Below, piece after piece: positions 43,515 through 52,751 of a stretch of 64,000 nt of DNA (position 1 is the first letter of the stretch; each line of letters opens with the position of its first letter). The notes under the pieces are model-generated. The model was not told the DNA's origin and ran no database searches. It saw only the letters and a program-made list of their open reading frames with translations. The stretch comes from FEB-35 sp050263095 (lineage in GTDB: Bacteria > Desulfobacterota > Deferrimicrobia > Deferrimicrobiales > Deferrimicrobiaceae), in assembly GCA_050263095.1 (NCBI GenBank), contig JBLNEW010000068.1, forward strand, positions 1 through 64,000. The letters are read 5' to 3'. The position numbers and the translations under genes were made by a program.

Positions 43515-44686
43515 TTGCGTCCTCCCTCGGGCAGGGATTCCCACAACAGGTCGAGCGCATGCCGGATCTCCGCGTCGTTCACGGTCAGCGGCGGCAGGAA
43601 GCGCAGCACGTTACCAGACGTTGCGTTGACGACCAGGCCGTTGCGCAGGCACTGCGCGGCTATCTCCTTCGTCTCGACCTCCATTTCCATGGCGAGCATG
43701 AGGCCCAGGCCGCGAACCTTCCGGACGTCGGTCCGCCGCTCGGCCATCTCGGAAAGCCCGTTCTTGAGCAATTCTCCCTTGCGGCGGACTTCTTCGAGGA
43801 ATCCCTGCGACTTAAGCGTCTCAAGGACGACCTTGGCCGCGGAGCAGCATACGGGATTGCCCCCGAACGTGCTTCCATGCGAGCCGGGGCCGAACGCGGC
43901 GGCGACGTCATCGCGCGCGACCACCGCACCGAGCGGCAGCCCGTTAGCGAGTCCCTTGGCCAGCGTGACGATATCGGGCATCAGGCCGAACCGCTCGCTC
44001 GCGAGCATGGCGCCGGTTCGCCCGAGACCGGTCTGGATCTCGTCCACGACGAGGAGCACGCCGTTCTGGCGGCAGAGGCGCTCGGCCTCCTTGAGATAAC
44101 CGGGCGGGTGCATCCGCACGCCGCTTTCCCCCTGTATCGGCTCGACCAGGAACGCGCACGTGCGTTCGGTCAGGGCATCTTCCAGCGCCGCGATGTCGCC
44201 GAACGGGACGACGACGAATCCCGGGAGCATCGGCTCGAAACCCTTGTGGAACCTGGGCTGCCCGGTGGCGGAAAGCCCTCCGTAGGTCCTGCCGTGGAAA
44301 GATCCCTCCAGCACGACGAACTCGTGTGCGCCTTCCTTCCCCCGGTCGGCGAACCACTTCCTCGCAAGCTTTATCGCCGCCTCGTTCGCCTCGGTCCCGC
44401 TGTTGCAGAAAAAGACCTTCCCCCCGATCGTGGACTCGGACAGCAGCCGTCCCGCCTCGGCCTGGACGGGGACGTGGAACAGGTTGGACACGTGAAGCAG
44501 GTTCCTCGCCTGCACCGTCACGGCGCGGGTGACCTCCGGGTGCGTGTGCCCGAGGAGCGCCACGGCGATGCCCCCCAGGAAATCCAGGTACTCCCGGCCT
44601 TCCGCGTCGAAGAGCCTTGCGCCTTCCCCGCGCACGAACGCCACCGGGGAGCGGGCGTAGTTCGCCATCTGGTATTTTTCGGTCAT
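43511..44686 (-). CDS. argD: Acetylornithine aminotransferase
   Basis: 391 residues, fold-type I PLP enzyme. FCNSGTEANEAAIKLARKW (near 105), VDEIQTGLGRTG (near 220) and TLAKGLANGLPLGA with the PLP Lys near 250. Transaminates acetylglutamate semialdehyde; it may also work in lysine synthesis in other organisms, though DapL covers that here. ATG 44686 is taken; GTG 44695, overlapping the argB stop (GTGA), is an equally possible start adding three residues. Confidence 0.93.
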   Translation of the reverse strand: MTEKYQMANYARSPVAFVRGEGARLFDAEGREYLDFLGGIAVALLGHTHPEVTRAVTVQARNLLHVSNLFHVPVQAEAGRLLSESTIGGKVFFCNSGTEANEAAIKLARKWFADRGKEGAHEFVVLEGSFHGRTYGGLSATGQPRFHKGFEPMLPGFVVVPFGDIAALEDALTERTCAFLVEPIQGESGVRMHPPGYLKEAERLCRQNGVLLVVDEIQTGLGRTGAMLASERFGLMPDIVTLAKGLANGLPLGAVVARDDVAAAFGPGSHGSTFGGNPVCCSAAKVVLETLKSQGFLEEVRRKGELLKNGLSEMAERRTDVRKVRGLGLMLAMEMEVETKEIAAQCLRNGLVVNATSGNVLRFLPPLTVNDAEIRHALDLLWESLPEGGRK

Positions 44687-44691
44687 CGCGA

Positions 44692-45597
44692 TCACGTCGG
44701 AGGTGCCCAAGGCGCTCCCCTTTCCGCGGCAGGCCCGGTTATCTCGGTTCCGATCCCCGCGTCGGTGAATATCTCCAGCAGCACGCTGTGCGGGACGCGC
44801 CCGTCCAGTATATGGACCTTGGTGACACCCTTGCGCAGCGCCGTAAGCCCGCACTCGACCTTCGGGATCATCCCCCCAGTGATCAAGCCGTTCCTGACGG
44901 CGGCTTCCACATCCTCGATCGTCATGGTGGAAATGCGCTCGCCCCTACGGTCGAGCACGCCCGGAACGTCCGTCAGGAGAATGAACTTTTCGGCGGATAC
45001 CGCCGCGGCGACCTCGGCCGCCGCCGTGTCCCCGTTGATGTTGTACGCCTCCCCGGCGGGTCCCGCCCCTATTGGCGCGATGACCGGCACGAAACCGTCC
45101 CGCTCCATGCTGCGTATCACCTCGGGATTGACGCCCGTCACCTCCCCGACCATTCCGAGGTCGAGCGGCGCCCCGTCTTTGCCGGGGGCGGAATACTTCC
45201 TCGCCCGGATCAATCCCCCGTCCTTCCCCGTCAGGCCCACCGCCTTCCCTCCGAACCGGTCGATCAGAGCCACTATCTTCTTGTTGACAGTCCCGCCGAG
45301 CACCATCTCCACGACTTCCATCGCCTCCGGCGAGGTGACCCGCAGCCCCTCCTTCCGCTCCGAAGGTATCGCGAGCCTGGAAAGGACGCTGTCTATCTGC
45401 GGCCCTCCCCCGTGCACGACGATGGGGCGTATCCCCACGAACTGCAGGAGGACGATGTCCTCGGCGAATGAAGCCATCCGCTCGTCGCCGGCCATGGCGG
45501 CTCCGCCGTACTTGACCACTACCGTCTTTCCGGAGAACTCCCGGATATACGGCAGCGCCTCGATAAGGGTTTCCGCCTTCTGTATGTAGCTTTTCAT
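44692..45597 (-). CDS. argB: Acetylglutamate kinase
   Basis: 301 residues, amino-acid kinase fold. VVKYGGAAM with the catalytic Lys, VVHGGGPQI, NINGDTAAAEVAAAV and TDVPGVLD are complete. Phosphorylates N-acetylglutamate, the committed and usually arginine-inhibited step. Together with argD, argF, argG and argH it gives the second half of the arginine pathway; argC and argJ are not in the window. Confidence 0.95.
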   Translation of the reverse strand: MKSYIQKAETLIEALPYIREFSGKTVVVKYGGAAMAGDERMASFAEDIVLLQFVGIRPIVVHGGGPQIDSVLSRLAIPSERKEGLRVTSPEAMEVVEMVLGGTVNKKIVALIDRFGGKAVGLTGKDGGLIRARKYSAPGKDGAPLDLGMVGEVTGVNPEVIRSMERDGFVPVIAPIGAGPAGEAYNINGDTAAAEVAAAVSAEKFILLTDVPGVLDRRGERISTMTIEDVEAAVRNGLITGGMIPKVECGLTALRKGVTKVHILDGRVPHSVLLEIFTDAGIGTEITGPAAERGAPWAPPT

Positions 45598-45617
45598 CCT
45601 GTTGCCCCGCCGCGCTT

Positions 45618-47000
45618 CTAGAGGATGTACCGGCTCAGGTCGACGTCACGGACGATTCCCGCGAGCTTGTCGTCCACGTACTCCCTCCGTATGACTATCT
45701 CCTGCCCGCCGATCTCGGGCGCCGAGAACAGGAGGTCCTCCAGGAGCTTCTCCAGTATCGTGTAGAGGCGCCTCGCCCCTATGTTCTCGGTCCGGTCGTT
45801 CACCTCGCACGCCATCTCCGCGATCCGCTCGACCGCATCGGGCGTGAACACCACCTTCACGCCCTCGGTCCGCAGCAGCTCGGCATACTGCCGGGTGAGC
45901 GCCCCGTGCGGTTCGGTCAGGATCCGCACGAAATCCTCCTTCGTGAGCGAGTCGAGCTCGACGCGTATCGGGAACCGCCCCTGAAGCTCCGGTATCAGGT
46001 CGGAGGGCTTGGTCATGTGGAAGGCCCCGGCTGCAATGAAAAGAATGTGATCCGTGCGGACCATCCCGTACTTCGTGTTGACGTTCGATCCCTCCACGAT
46101 CGGAAGCAGGTCGCGCTGGACGCCCTGCCGGGAGACGTCGGGCCCGGAGACCGATTCACGCCCCGCGATCTTGTCGATCTCGTCGAGGAAGACGATGCCC
46201 TCGTTTTCCGTGCGTTCGACCGCCGTCTGCTTCACCCTGTCCATGTCGACCATGCGGGACGCCTCCTCCTTTTCCAGGAAGGAGAGCGCCTCAGGGACCC
46301 GCATGCGCTTGCGCCGCACCTTCCGGGGAAAGAGGTTCCCGAGCATCTCCTGGAGGTTCCCCTCGATCCCGGCAAGCCCCTCGCCGCCCGGCACTCCCGT
46401 CAGGTCGATGGCGGACACCGCGCTTTCCCTCACCTCGATCTCCACGGTACGGTCGGACAGCCTCCCTTCTTTAAGCATCGTCCGCAGCCGCTCGCGCGAA
46501 TCCTCCGCCTTCTGCTCCCCTTCCGGGGCAGGCATCCCCGGGGGCCGGGCCGGACGCGGAGGAAGCAGCAGATCGAGCAGGCGTTCTTCCGCCGCCGCTC
46601 GGGCCTTTCCGGCCACCCCCTCCATCTCCTCGCCGCGGACCATGTGCACGGCTATCTCCACAAGGTCGCGGATCATCGACTCCACGTCGCGGCCGACGTA
46701 CCCGACCTCCGTGAACTTGGACGCCTCGACCTTCAGGAAAGGCGCCTGGGCCAGCCGCGCCAGCCGCCTTGCGATCTCGGTCTTTCCGACCCCAGTGGGT
46801 CCCGCCATTATTATATTCTTAGGCGCGATCTCGTCGCGGAGCGACGACGGGACCTGCCGCCTGCGCCAGCGGTTCCGCAGGGCGATCGCCACGGCGCGCT
46901 TGGCCTTCTCCTGGCCGACGATGTGGCGTGACAGCTCCGCCACGATCTCCCGCGGGATCATGGGCCGGGCGCCCCCCCCTTCCCTCCCGCCTCCCGTCAT
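45618..47000 (-). CDS. hslU: ATP-dependent protease ATPase subunit HslU
   Basis: About 460 residues, AAA+ unfoldase of the HslVU (ClpQY) protease. Walker A GPTGVGKTEIARRLA near 65, Walker B VFLDEIDKI, sensor GRFPIRVEL and C-terminal tail VDLSRYIL that inserts into HslV. The variable I domain (about 115-240) is present. I took ATG 47000, which overlaps the hslV stop (ATGA); ATG 46961 would give the more usual MIPREIVAEL start and 447 residues. Confidence 0.95.
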   Translation of the reverse strand: MTGGGREGGGARPMIPREIVAELSRHIVGQEKAKRAVAIALRNRWRRRQVPSSLRDEIAPKNIIMAGPTGVGKTEIARRLARLAQAPFLKVEASKFTEVGYVGRDVESMIRDLVEIAVHMVRGEEMEGVAGKARAAAEERLLDLLLPPRPARPPGMPAPEGEQKAEDSRERLRTMLKEGRLSDRTVEIEVRESAVSAIDLTGVPGGEGLAGIEGNLQEMLGNLFPRKVRRKRMRVPEALSFLEKEEASRMVDMDRVKQTAVERTENEGIVFLDEIDKIAGRESVSGPDVSRQGVQRDLLPIVEGSNVNTKYGMVRTDHILFIAAGAFHMTKPSDLIPELQGRFPIRVELDSLTKEDFVRILTEPHGALTRQYAELLRTEGVKVVFTPDAVERIAEMACEVNDRTENIGARRLYTILEKLLEDLLFSAPEIGGQEIVIRREYVDDKLAGIVRDVDLSRYIL

Positions 47001-47539
47001 GGCGCGGCGATCTCCTCCGACACCACGTTGTCGTTGGTATATATGCATATGCCGGAGGCGATGCGCAGCGCCTCGCACGCGATCGTGAGCGCCGGAAGCT
47101 CCGTGTGCTGCAACATTCCCCTTGCCGCCGCCAGGGCGAACGGCCCCCCGGAGCCGACGCCGATCACTCCGTCGTCGGGCTCGACCACGTCCCCGCTTCC
47201 GGACAAAAGCATCAGGTCCCGTCCGTCGGTCACCACCATTACCGCGTCCAGCCGGCGCAGCACCCGGTCGGTCCTCCATTCCTTCGCGAGCTCCACCGCC
47301 GACCTCCGGAGGTTCCCGCGGAATTCGGAGAGCTTCCCCTCGAACTTCTCGAACAGCGTGATCGCATCCGCGGTCGCCCCCGCAAATCCCGCAAGCACGC
47401 GGTCCTCATGCAGGCGGCGGATCTTCCGGGCCGTGTGCTTGAGGATGGTGGCGCCCATGGTCACCTGCCCGTCCCCCGCCATCGCCACCCGGCCGCCGCG
47501 CGACACCGCCACTATCGTAGTCCCCCGAATCTCGGTCAA
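46997..47539 (-). CDS. hslV: HslV protease peptidase subunit
   Basis: 180 residues, N-terminal-nucleophile hydrolase. The catalytic Thr is in GTTIVAVSRGGRVAMAGDGQ, residue 7, so a six-residue propeptide (MTEIRG) must be removed. In E. coli the Thr follows Met directly. Start TTG 47539 overlaps the xerC stop. Forms a two-ring dodecamer capped by HslU. Confidence 0.95.
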   Translation of the reverse strand: MTEIRGTTIVAVSRGGRVAMAGDGQVTMGATILKHTARKIRRLHEDRVLAGFAGATADAITLFEKFEGKLSEFRGNLRRSAVELAKEWRTDRVLRRLDAVMVVTDGRDLMLLSGSGDVVEPDDGVIGVGSGGPFALAAARGMLQHTELPALTIACEALRIASGICIYTNDNVVSEEIAAP

Positions 47540-48495
47540 GACTTCCTCCCCGGGCGCGACAAGGGGTGCGCCGACTCGTATGCCCGCACGAGATGGCTGA
47601 CGTTGACCCTCGCGTACCTCTGCGTCGTGGAAAGCGACGAGTGCCCCAGCATCTCCTGAATAGCCCGCAGGTCCGCGCCGGATTCCAGCAGGTGCGTCGC
47701 GAAGCTGTGCCGGAGTCCGTGCGGCGACAGCTTCCGCCCCGTCCCTGCCCGCCTGAGGGCGTAATCCAGGATACGGGCGACGCTGCGAGCCGAAAGGCCG
47801 CCCCCCCTCAAGTTGCGGAACAGGACACCCGCATCCGAGGCCTTTTCCGAAGAAGCGGACGCTTCCCGCTCGGACAGGTATTCCCTTATCGCGCGTATCG
47901 CCTTCCCCCCGACCGGTACGATCCGCACCTTTCGCCCCTTCCCCGTCACGCGAACCGTGCCCTCCTTCAGGCGTATGTCTTCACGCCGCAGAGCCACCAG
48001 TTCCCCGACGCGCAGGCCCGACGAGTAAAGCAGCTCGAGGATCGCGGCATCGCGCGCGCTCTTCTCTCCTCCCCCCGGCGCCGATCGGAGCAGGTCCATC
48101 ATCTCGTCAACCGGGAGAAAACCAGGGAGCTTCATCTCCCTTCGGGGGGCCGCGAGCGACGCAGCCGGATTCCCCGGAAGCGCCCCCTGACCGACCAGGA
48201 ACGCGAAGAATGACCGGACGGCCGAGATCTTCCTCGCCAGGGACGCCGGTTTCAGGGACGGAAACCTGGCGGAGAAGAACCTGCGCAGGTCATCGGTCGT
48301 CACCGTCTTCCACCCGCCGGTCGCCTTGCCGGGGCCCTTCCCCTTCCTCTCCTTCAGGAACGCTTCGAGATCGGAAACCTCGCGCACGTATGCGCGCACG
48401 GTTTCCCTGGAAGCATTCCGCTCCGAGAGGAGGAACTGCGCGAATCGGCCGATGGCGTCGTTCGAATACGTGGCATCTCCCTTCCAAACCTTCAA
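47536..48495 (-). CDS. xerC: XerC-type tyrosine recombinase
   Basis: About 319 residues. N-terminal SAM-like core-binding domain (FAQFLLSERNASRETVRAYVREV) and catalytic domain with Arg in SSGLRVGELVAL, SPHGLRHSFATHLL (H-x-x-R), LGHSSLSTTQRYARV (Tyr). Xer recombinases resolve chromosome dimers at dif; this one is in the trmFO-xerC-hslV-hslU order known from codV/xerC loci, so it is a housekeeping gene, not an integrase of a mobile element. Start uncertain: TTG 48495 is used; GTG 48519 would overlap trmFO. Neither has a good ribosome-binding site. Confidence 0.88.
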   Translation of the reverse strand: MKVWKGDATYSNDAIGRFAQFLLSERNASRETVRAYVREVSDLEAFLKERKGKGPGKATGGWKTVTTDDLRRFFSARFPSLKPASLARKISAVRSFFAFLVGQGALPGNPAASLAAPRREMKLPGFLPVDEMMDLLRSAPGGGEKSARDAAILELLYSSGLRVGELVALRREDIRLKEGTVRVTGKGRKVRIVPVGGKAIRAIREYLSEREASASSEKASDAGVLFRNLRGGGLSARSVARILDYALRRAGTGRKLSPHGLRHSFATHLLESGADLRAIQEMLGHSSLSTTQRYARVNVSHLVRAYESAHPLSRPGRKS

Positions 48496-48508
48496 AAAAG
48501 GAAAAGAT

Positions 48509-49861
48509 TTATGTAACACACAAGGGGTTAAATTTAAAGAAACTTCTGCGGAATTCCGTGATCGCGGAAAGCGCCGCCGCGGCTTGCCTTGCCTTGCGCT
48601 CACGCTTCCTGCCGGGCGGGGGCTCCGGGAGCAGGCCGAAGTTGGCGTTCATGGGCTGGCAACGGCCCGGGCGCGGCGAAGTTATATAACGCAGGAGGGA
48701 CCCGGTCATGGAGGCGTCGGGAAGCGGGAAGGGCGCTTTCCCCGCCGCCATCGATGCGATGTAACAGGCAGCCGCGAAACCGGAGGCTATCGACTCCACG
48801 TAGCCCTCCACCCCCGTGATCTGGCCCGCGAAGAAAAGGCCCGGACGCCTCCGGCACTCCAGCCACGGATGTAGATGGCGCCGCGCGTCCAGGAAGCTGT
48901 TCCTGTGGACTGAACCGTACCTCAGAAACCTCGCGCGGGAGAGCCCCGGTATCATGGAAAATACGCGCTCCTGTTCGGGATAGGCGAGCTTCGTCTGGAA
49001 TCCGACCAGGTTGTACATCGTCCCCGCCGCATTCTCCTTGCGGAGCTGCACGACGGCGTGCGGAATCCTTCCCGTCCTTGGGTCCGGAAGGCCGACCGGG
49101 CGCATCGGCCCGAAAAGGAGCGTTTCCGGCCCCCTGCGGGCGAGCGTTTCCAACGGCATGCATGACTCGAAATACCTCTCGTCCTCGAACTCACGGGCAG
49201 GGACCACGCGGGCCGACAGCAGCGCGGACAGGAACGCTTCGTACTGCTCCCTGTTCATCGGGAGGTTCAGATAATCCCCCTCCCAAGGCCGGCCGCCGTA
49301 CCGGTCCGCCAGGAACGCGGCATCTCCGTCTATCGTGGAGGCGTCGACTATCGGCGAGATCGCGTCGTAGAAATAATATCCCTCGTCCCCCAGGAGCGTT
49401 CGGATCGACGAGGACAGCGCGTCCGAAGGAAGCGGACCGCACGCCACGAGGACAAGGCCCGATTCGGGAATCGACCGGACCTCCCTCTCCTCCACCCGGA
49501 CGTTCGGCCTGGAGCGGACGGCTCCGGTCACCAGCTTCCCGAAGAGTTCGCGGTCCACGGCAAGGGCCTTTCCCGCGGGGACGCGGGCGCGGTCCGCGAG
49601 AAAAAGCAGGTTCGATCCCAGCTCCCGCAGCTCCGCCTTCAGCAGGCCCTTTCCCGACTGCTCTTCCTCGGAGCCCAGGGAGTTGCTGCACACGAGCTCC
49701 GCGAACCATCCCGTCGTGTGCGCGGGCGAAGAGGAGCCCGGGCGCATCTCCAGCAGATCGACGGGAACGCCCGCGGCCGAGAGGACCAGCGCGGCCTCCG
49801 AGCCCGCGAGCCCGGCTCCTATTACGGTGATTCTTGCGTCAGGAGGCGGAACCGCCGGCAC
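48509..49861 (-). CDS. trmFO: Folate-dependent tRNA uridine-54 C5-methyltransferase
   Basis: 450 residues, flavoprotein. It uses methylenetetrahydrofolate to make ribothymidine at position 54 of tRNA. GAGLAGSEAALVLSAAG is the FAD loop. ELVCSNSLGSEEEQSGKGLLK (near 57-77) and the FAGQITGVEGYVES segment (near 347-360) are signatures. Start GTG 49861 lies inside the end of the kinase gene (23-base overlap). The C-terminal Lys/Arg-rich tail is typical. Confidence 0.94.
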   Translation of the reverse strand: MPAVPPPDARITVIGAGLAGSEAALVLSAAGVPVDLLEMRPGSSSPAHTTGWFAELVCSNSLGSEEEQSGKGLLKAELRELGSNLLFLADRARVPAGKALAVDRELFGKLVTGAVRSRPNVRVEEREVRSIPESGLVLVACGPLPSDALSSSIRTLLGDEGYYFYDAISPIVDASTIDGDAAFLADRYGGRPWEGDYLNLPMNREQYEAFLSALLSARVVPAREFEDERYFESCMPLETLARRGPETLLFGPMRPVGLPDPRTGRIPHAVVQLRKENAAGTMYNLVGFQTKLAYPEQERVFSMIPGLSRARFLRYGSVHRNSFLDARRHLHPWLECRRRPGLFFAGQITGVEGYVESIASGFAAACYIASMAAGKAPFPLPDASMTGSLLRYITSPRPGRCQPMNANFGLLPEPPPGRKRERKARQAAAALSAITEFRRSFFKFNPLCVT

Positions 49862-51515
49862 GCGAGTTCGCCCTCCTCTCGGGGAGGAAAACGGAGAAGG
49901 TGCTTCCGTGCCCCGGCTGGGACCTTACTTCGATGAAACCTCGGTGGATCTGGACGATCCTCTGGGAAATGGCGAGCCCGAGCCCCGTCCCTCCCTCCTT
50001 GGTCGTGAAGAACGGATTGAAAATCTTCCCCGTGTTTGCGGGATCGATCCCCATTCCGGTGTCGCTCACCGTCGTCACCGCGTACCTCTCCCCGTGGCGC
50101 ACCTGCGGAAACAGGTCGAGCCGCACCTGGCCGCCGGGCCTGGTGGCCTGCACTGCGTTGCGCATGAGGTTCCAGATGACCTGCTTGAGCTGCTCCGAGT
50201 CGCCGTCGACGAACAGGTTCCTGAGCGTAAGCTTCTCGACTTCCACGCCCTTTTCACGTGCCTCTCCCGCGCGGACGGCGTCGATGACCTCGCCCAGCAG
50301 GTCCGCCATGTTCACGGGCCCCACGTTGCGAAGGGAGGGCCCCGTGTAGGCGAGGAAGTCGGATATGAGGCCGTTAAGCCGCGTGCTTTCGCGCTCTATG
50401 ATGTCCAGAAGCGTCATGTCGTCCTCCGCCAGGTCCGGGGATTCCCTCAGCATCTGCGATGAGCCGGCGATCGAGGCGAGCGGATTGCGTATCTCGTGGG
50501 CTAGCCCGGCGGCCAGCTCCCCCACGCCCGCAAGCCGGTCGGCGATGCGGACGCGTTCCTCCATGAGCTTCACCGGGGTCAGGTCCTGGAAGATGACGAC
50601 CCTTCCGATCACTCTTCCTTCCGCGTCCTTCAAGGGAGACGCTGAAAAACCAAGGAAGATTTCGGCGCCGTCCGAGCGGCGGAAGCATATCTCCGACCGG
50701 GGCAGGCGAAGCTCTCCCCTGGGGTCCAGCAGCTCGAGCCCTCCGAGGACCTCCTCCACGTGCCTCCCCGCCACGTCCTCCCTCCGCACTCCCAGTATGC
50801 TGCACGCGGTGTCGTTTATGAGGCTGACGCGTCCCAGCATGTCGGCGGTCAGGATCCCAGAAGGTATGTTGTCGACGACGTGCTTGTGGAACGACTCCAG
50901 CTTCTGGAGGTCGTCCTCGCGCGCCAGGACCCGCTGGCGTGTCTTCCTTATGTCTTCCCCGAGAAGTCCGGAAAGCACGCCGGTCATCAGGAAGCCGATG
51001 GAGTTCGTAAGCGCGGGCCGGAGGAACTGGAACCAGGCGAGGCGGAATTCCTCGGCCCCGGGGGGCACGAGGACCCCGCGCATCTGCAGGTAAAGGAGCG
51101 TGACGTAGGAAACGGCGGAAAATACCGCCCAGATCATGGCTCCCTTGAGGAACAGCTCCAGGCTTCCCAGCAGGATGATGACGACGTACATGAACGCGAA
51201 AACGCTGTCGTACATTCCCGTGGCGAAGACGATTATGGAAACGAACGCCACGTCCACGAGCGCCTGGATTATGCAAATCGGCAGGGAAAGGTCGCCGCTG
51301 CCCCAAAGCGCGAAGCGGAGGAGCAGCCACCCGTAGGAAAGCACGACGGCCGCGTAGAGGTACTTGAACCCGCCGGCGAGGAAGAGCTCCGGCTCCTGGA
51401 AATGGACCGATACTACCGATGCCAGCAGGGCGAACGTGATCCCGGTTCGGACCAGAAGGAGGTTTCGCCCGCCCGGGGCCTCCTTCCCGCGCCTGTCGGC
51501 GGAAACCGCCGACAC
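49839..51515 (-). CDS. pilS: PilS-like membrane sensor histidine kinase
   Basis: 558 residues. About six membrane helices between residues 20 and 180, a PAS domain (about 205-320), then HisKA with the phospho-acceptor His in LAHEIRNPLASIAGSSQML and HATPase motifs (NLMRNAVQA, DTGMGIDPAN, GTGLGLAI). NtrB-like. The position directly after pilC, pilT and pilB and the six-helix layout fit PilS, which controls pilin transcription through PilR. No pilR or pilA follows; trmFO does, so the partner regulator must be elsewhere. Confidence 0.85.
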   Translation of the reverse strand: MSAVSADRRGKEAPGGRNLLLVRTGITFALLASVVSVHFQEPELFLAGGFKYLYAAVVLSYGWLLLRFALWGSGDLSLPICIIQALVDVAFVSIIVFATGMYDSVFAFMYVVIILLGSLELFLKGAMIWAVFSAVSYVTLLYLQMRGVLVPPGAEEFRLAWFQFLRPALTNSIGFLMTGVLSGLLGEDIRKTRQRVLAREDDLQKLESFHKHVVDNIPSGILTADMLGRVSLINDTACSILGVRREDVAGRHVEEVLGGLELLDPRGELRLPRSEICFRRSDGAEIFLGFSASPLKDAEGRVIGRVVIFQDLTPVKLMEERVRIADRLAGVGELAAGLAHEIRNPLASIAGSSQMLRESPDLAEDDMTLLDIIERESTRLNGLISDFLAYTGPSLRNVGPVNMADLLGEVIDAVRAGEAREKGVEVEKLTLRNLFVDGDSEQLKQVIWNLMRNAVQATRPGGQVRLDLFPQVRHGERYAVTTVSDTGMGIDPANTGKIFNPFFTTKEGGTGLGLAISQRIVQIHRGFIEVRSQPGHGSTFSVFLPERRANSRAGGSAS

Positions 51516-51518
51516 CCT

Positions 51519-52730
51519 CTATCCGCCGACGACGCCTGCCAGCTTGAAGATCGGCAGGTACATCGCGATGACCAGGCCGCCGATCACCACGCCCAGGAAT
51601 ATCATCAGCATCGGCTCGAGGAGGGCGGTCAAGGCGTCCACGGCCGCATCGACCTCCTCGTCATAGAAATCGGCTATCTTGTTGAGCATCGTGTCGAGCG
51701 CCCCCGTCGCCTCCCCGACCGCCACCATCTGGGTCACCATCACGGGGAACACCTTGGCTTCGGCGATCGGGTCCGCGATCGTCTTCCCTTCGCTTATGCT
51801 CATCCGGGCCTTGACGATGGCTTCCTCGATGATCTTGTTCCCCGCCGACTTGGCGACAATGTCCATGCTTTCCAGGATTGGCACGCCGCTGCTCACCATC
51901 GTGCCCAGCGTGCGCGAGAAACGGGCCACCGCGATTCTCTGGAGCAGGCTCCCGACGATCGGCAGCTTGAGGAGGAGGGCGTCTATGTTCCTGCGCCCGC
52001 TCTCCAAGGACCGGTACCAGCGCAACGCGAAGACCAGCCCCCCGATGGCGACCAGCACTAGCAGGAAATATTTCCTGGTGAAGGCGGAGAGCCCGAGGAC
52101 GAACTGGGTGGGCACGGGAAGGGCCTGCCCGAAGTCCTCGAACATCTTCCCGAATATCGGGATGACGTACAAGAGCAGGACCACGGTTACGATGATGGCG
52201 ACCGCGACGATGGTCGAAGGGTAGACCATCGCGCCCTTTATCTTCTTGGCCAGCTTCATCGCCTTTTCGATGTGCGCGGCGAGGCGGGACAGGATCGTGT
52301 CCAGGATGCCTCCGACCTCGCCGGCGGCGACCAGGTTCACGAACAGCTCGTCGAACACCTTCGGATGCTTCGACAGGGCGTCGGCGAAGGTCGAGCCGCT
52401 CTCCACGTCCTCCTTCACCTTCATGATGACGGTCTTGAACGCCTGGTTCTCCTGCTGCATGCCGAGTATGTCCAGGCACTGGACAAGGGGAAGGCCGGCG
52501 TCGATCATGGTGGCGAACTGGCGCGTGAAGATCGCCAGCTCCTTCTGGCTTATTTTTCCCCTGAACCCGGGGAGCTTGAATCCCAGATCCTTCGACTTCG
52601 GCTTGACCTTGACGGGAACGATCTGCTGCCTGCGCAGCTGCGCCAGCACGAAGGCCTCGTTGGGCGCCTCCAGCTCCCCCGAAAGGTTTCCGCCCGCCCT
52701 GGTCTTGCCTTCCCAGACGAATTTCGGCAT
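51519..52730 (-). CDS. pilC: Type IV pilus inner-membrane platform protein PilC
   Basis: 403 residues. Two GspF/PilC domains (about 65-190 and 270-395) with three membrane segments (near 170-190, 218-240, 375-398). It forms the membrane platform on which PilB and PilT drive pilus extension and retraction. SD GGAGG upstream. Overall length is standard. Between pilT and pilS. Confidence 0.95.
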   Translation of the reverse strand: MPKFVWEGKTRAGGNLSGELEAPNEAFVLAQLRRQQIVPVKVKPKSKDLGFKLPGFRGKISQKELAIFTRQFATMIDAGLPLVQCLDILGMQQENQAFKTVIMKVKEDVESGSTFADALSKHPKVFDELFVNLVAAGEVGGILDTILSRLAAHIEKAMKLAKKIKGAMVYPSTIVAVAIIVTVVLLLYVIPIFGKMFEDFGQALPVPTQFVLGLSAFTRKYFLLVLVAIGGLVFALRWYRSLESGRRNIDALLLKLPIVGSLLQRIAVARFSRTLGTMVSSGVPILESMDIVAKSAGNKIIEEAIVKARMSISEGKTIADPIAEAKVFPVMVTQMVAVGEATGALDTMLNKIADFYDEEVDAAVDALTALLEPMLMIFLGVVIGGLVIAMYLPIFKLAGVVGG

Positions 52731-52751
52731 CGTTTCCTCCGCGCCTGCCCT

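Noticed and set aside
47536..48495. Tyrosine recombinase as sign of a genomic island or prophage
   Set aside because: It is in the conserved trmFO-xerC-hslVU order with no attachment repeats or phage genes, so it is a housekeeping Xer protein.
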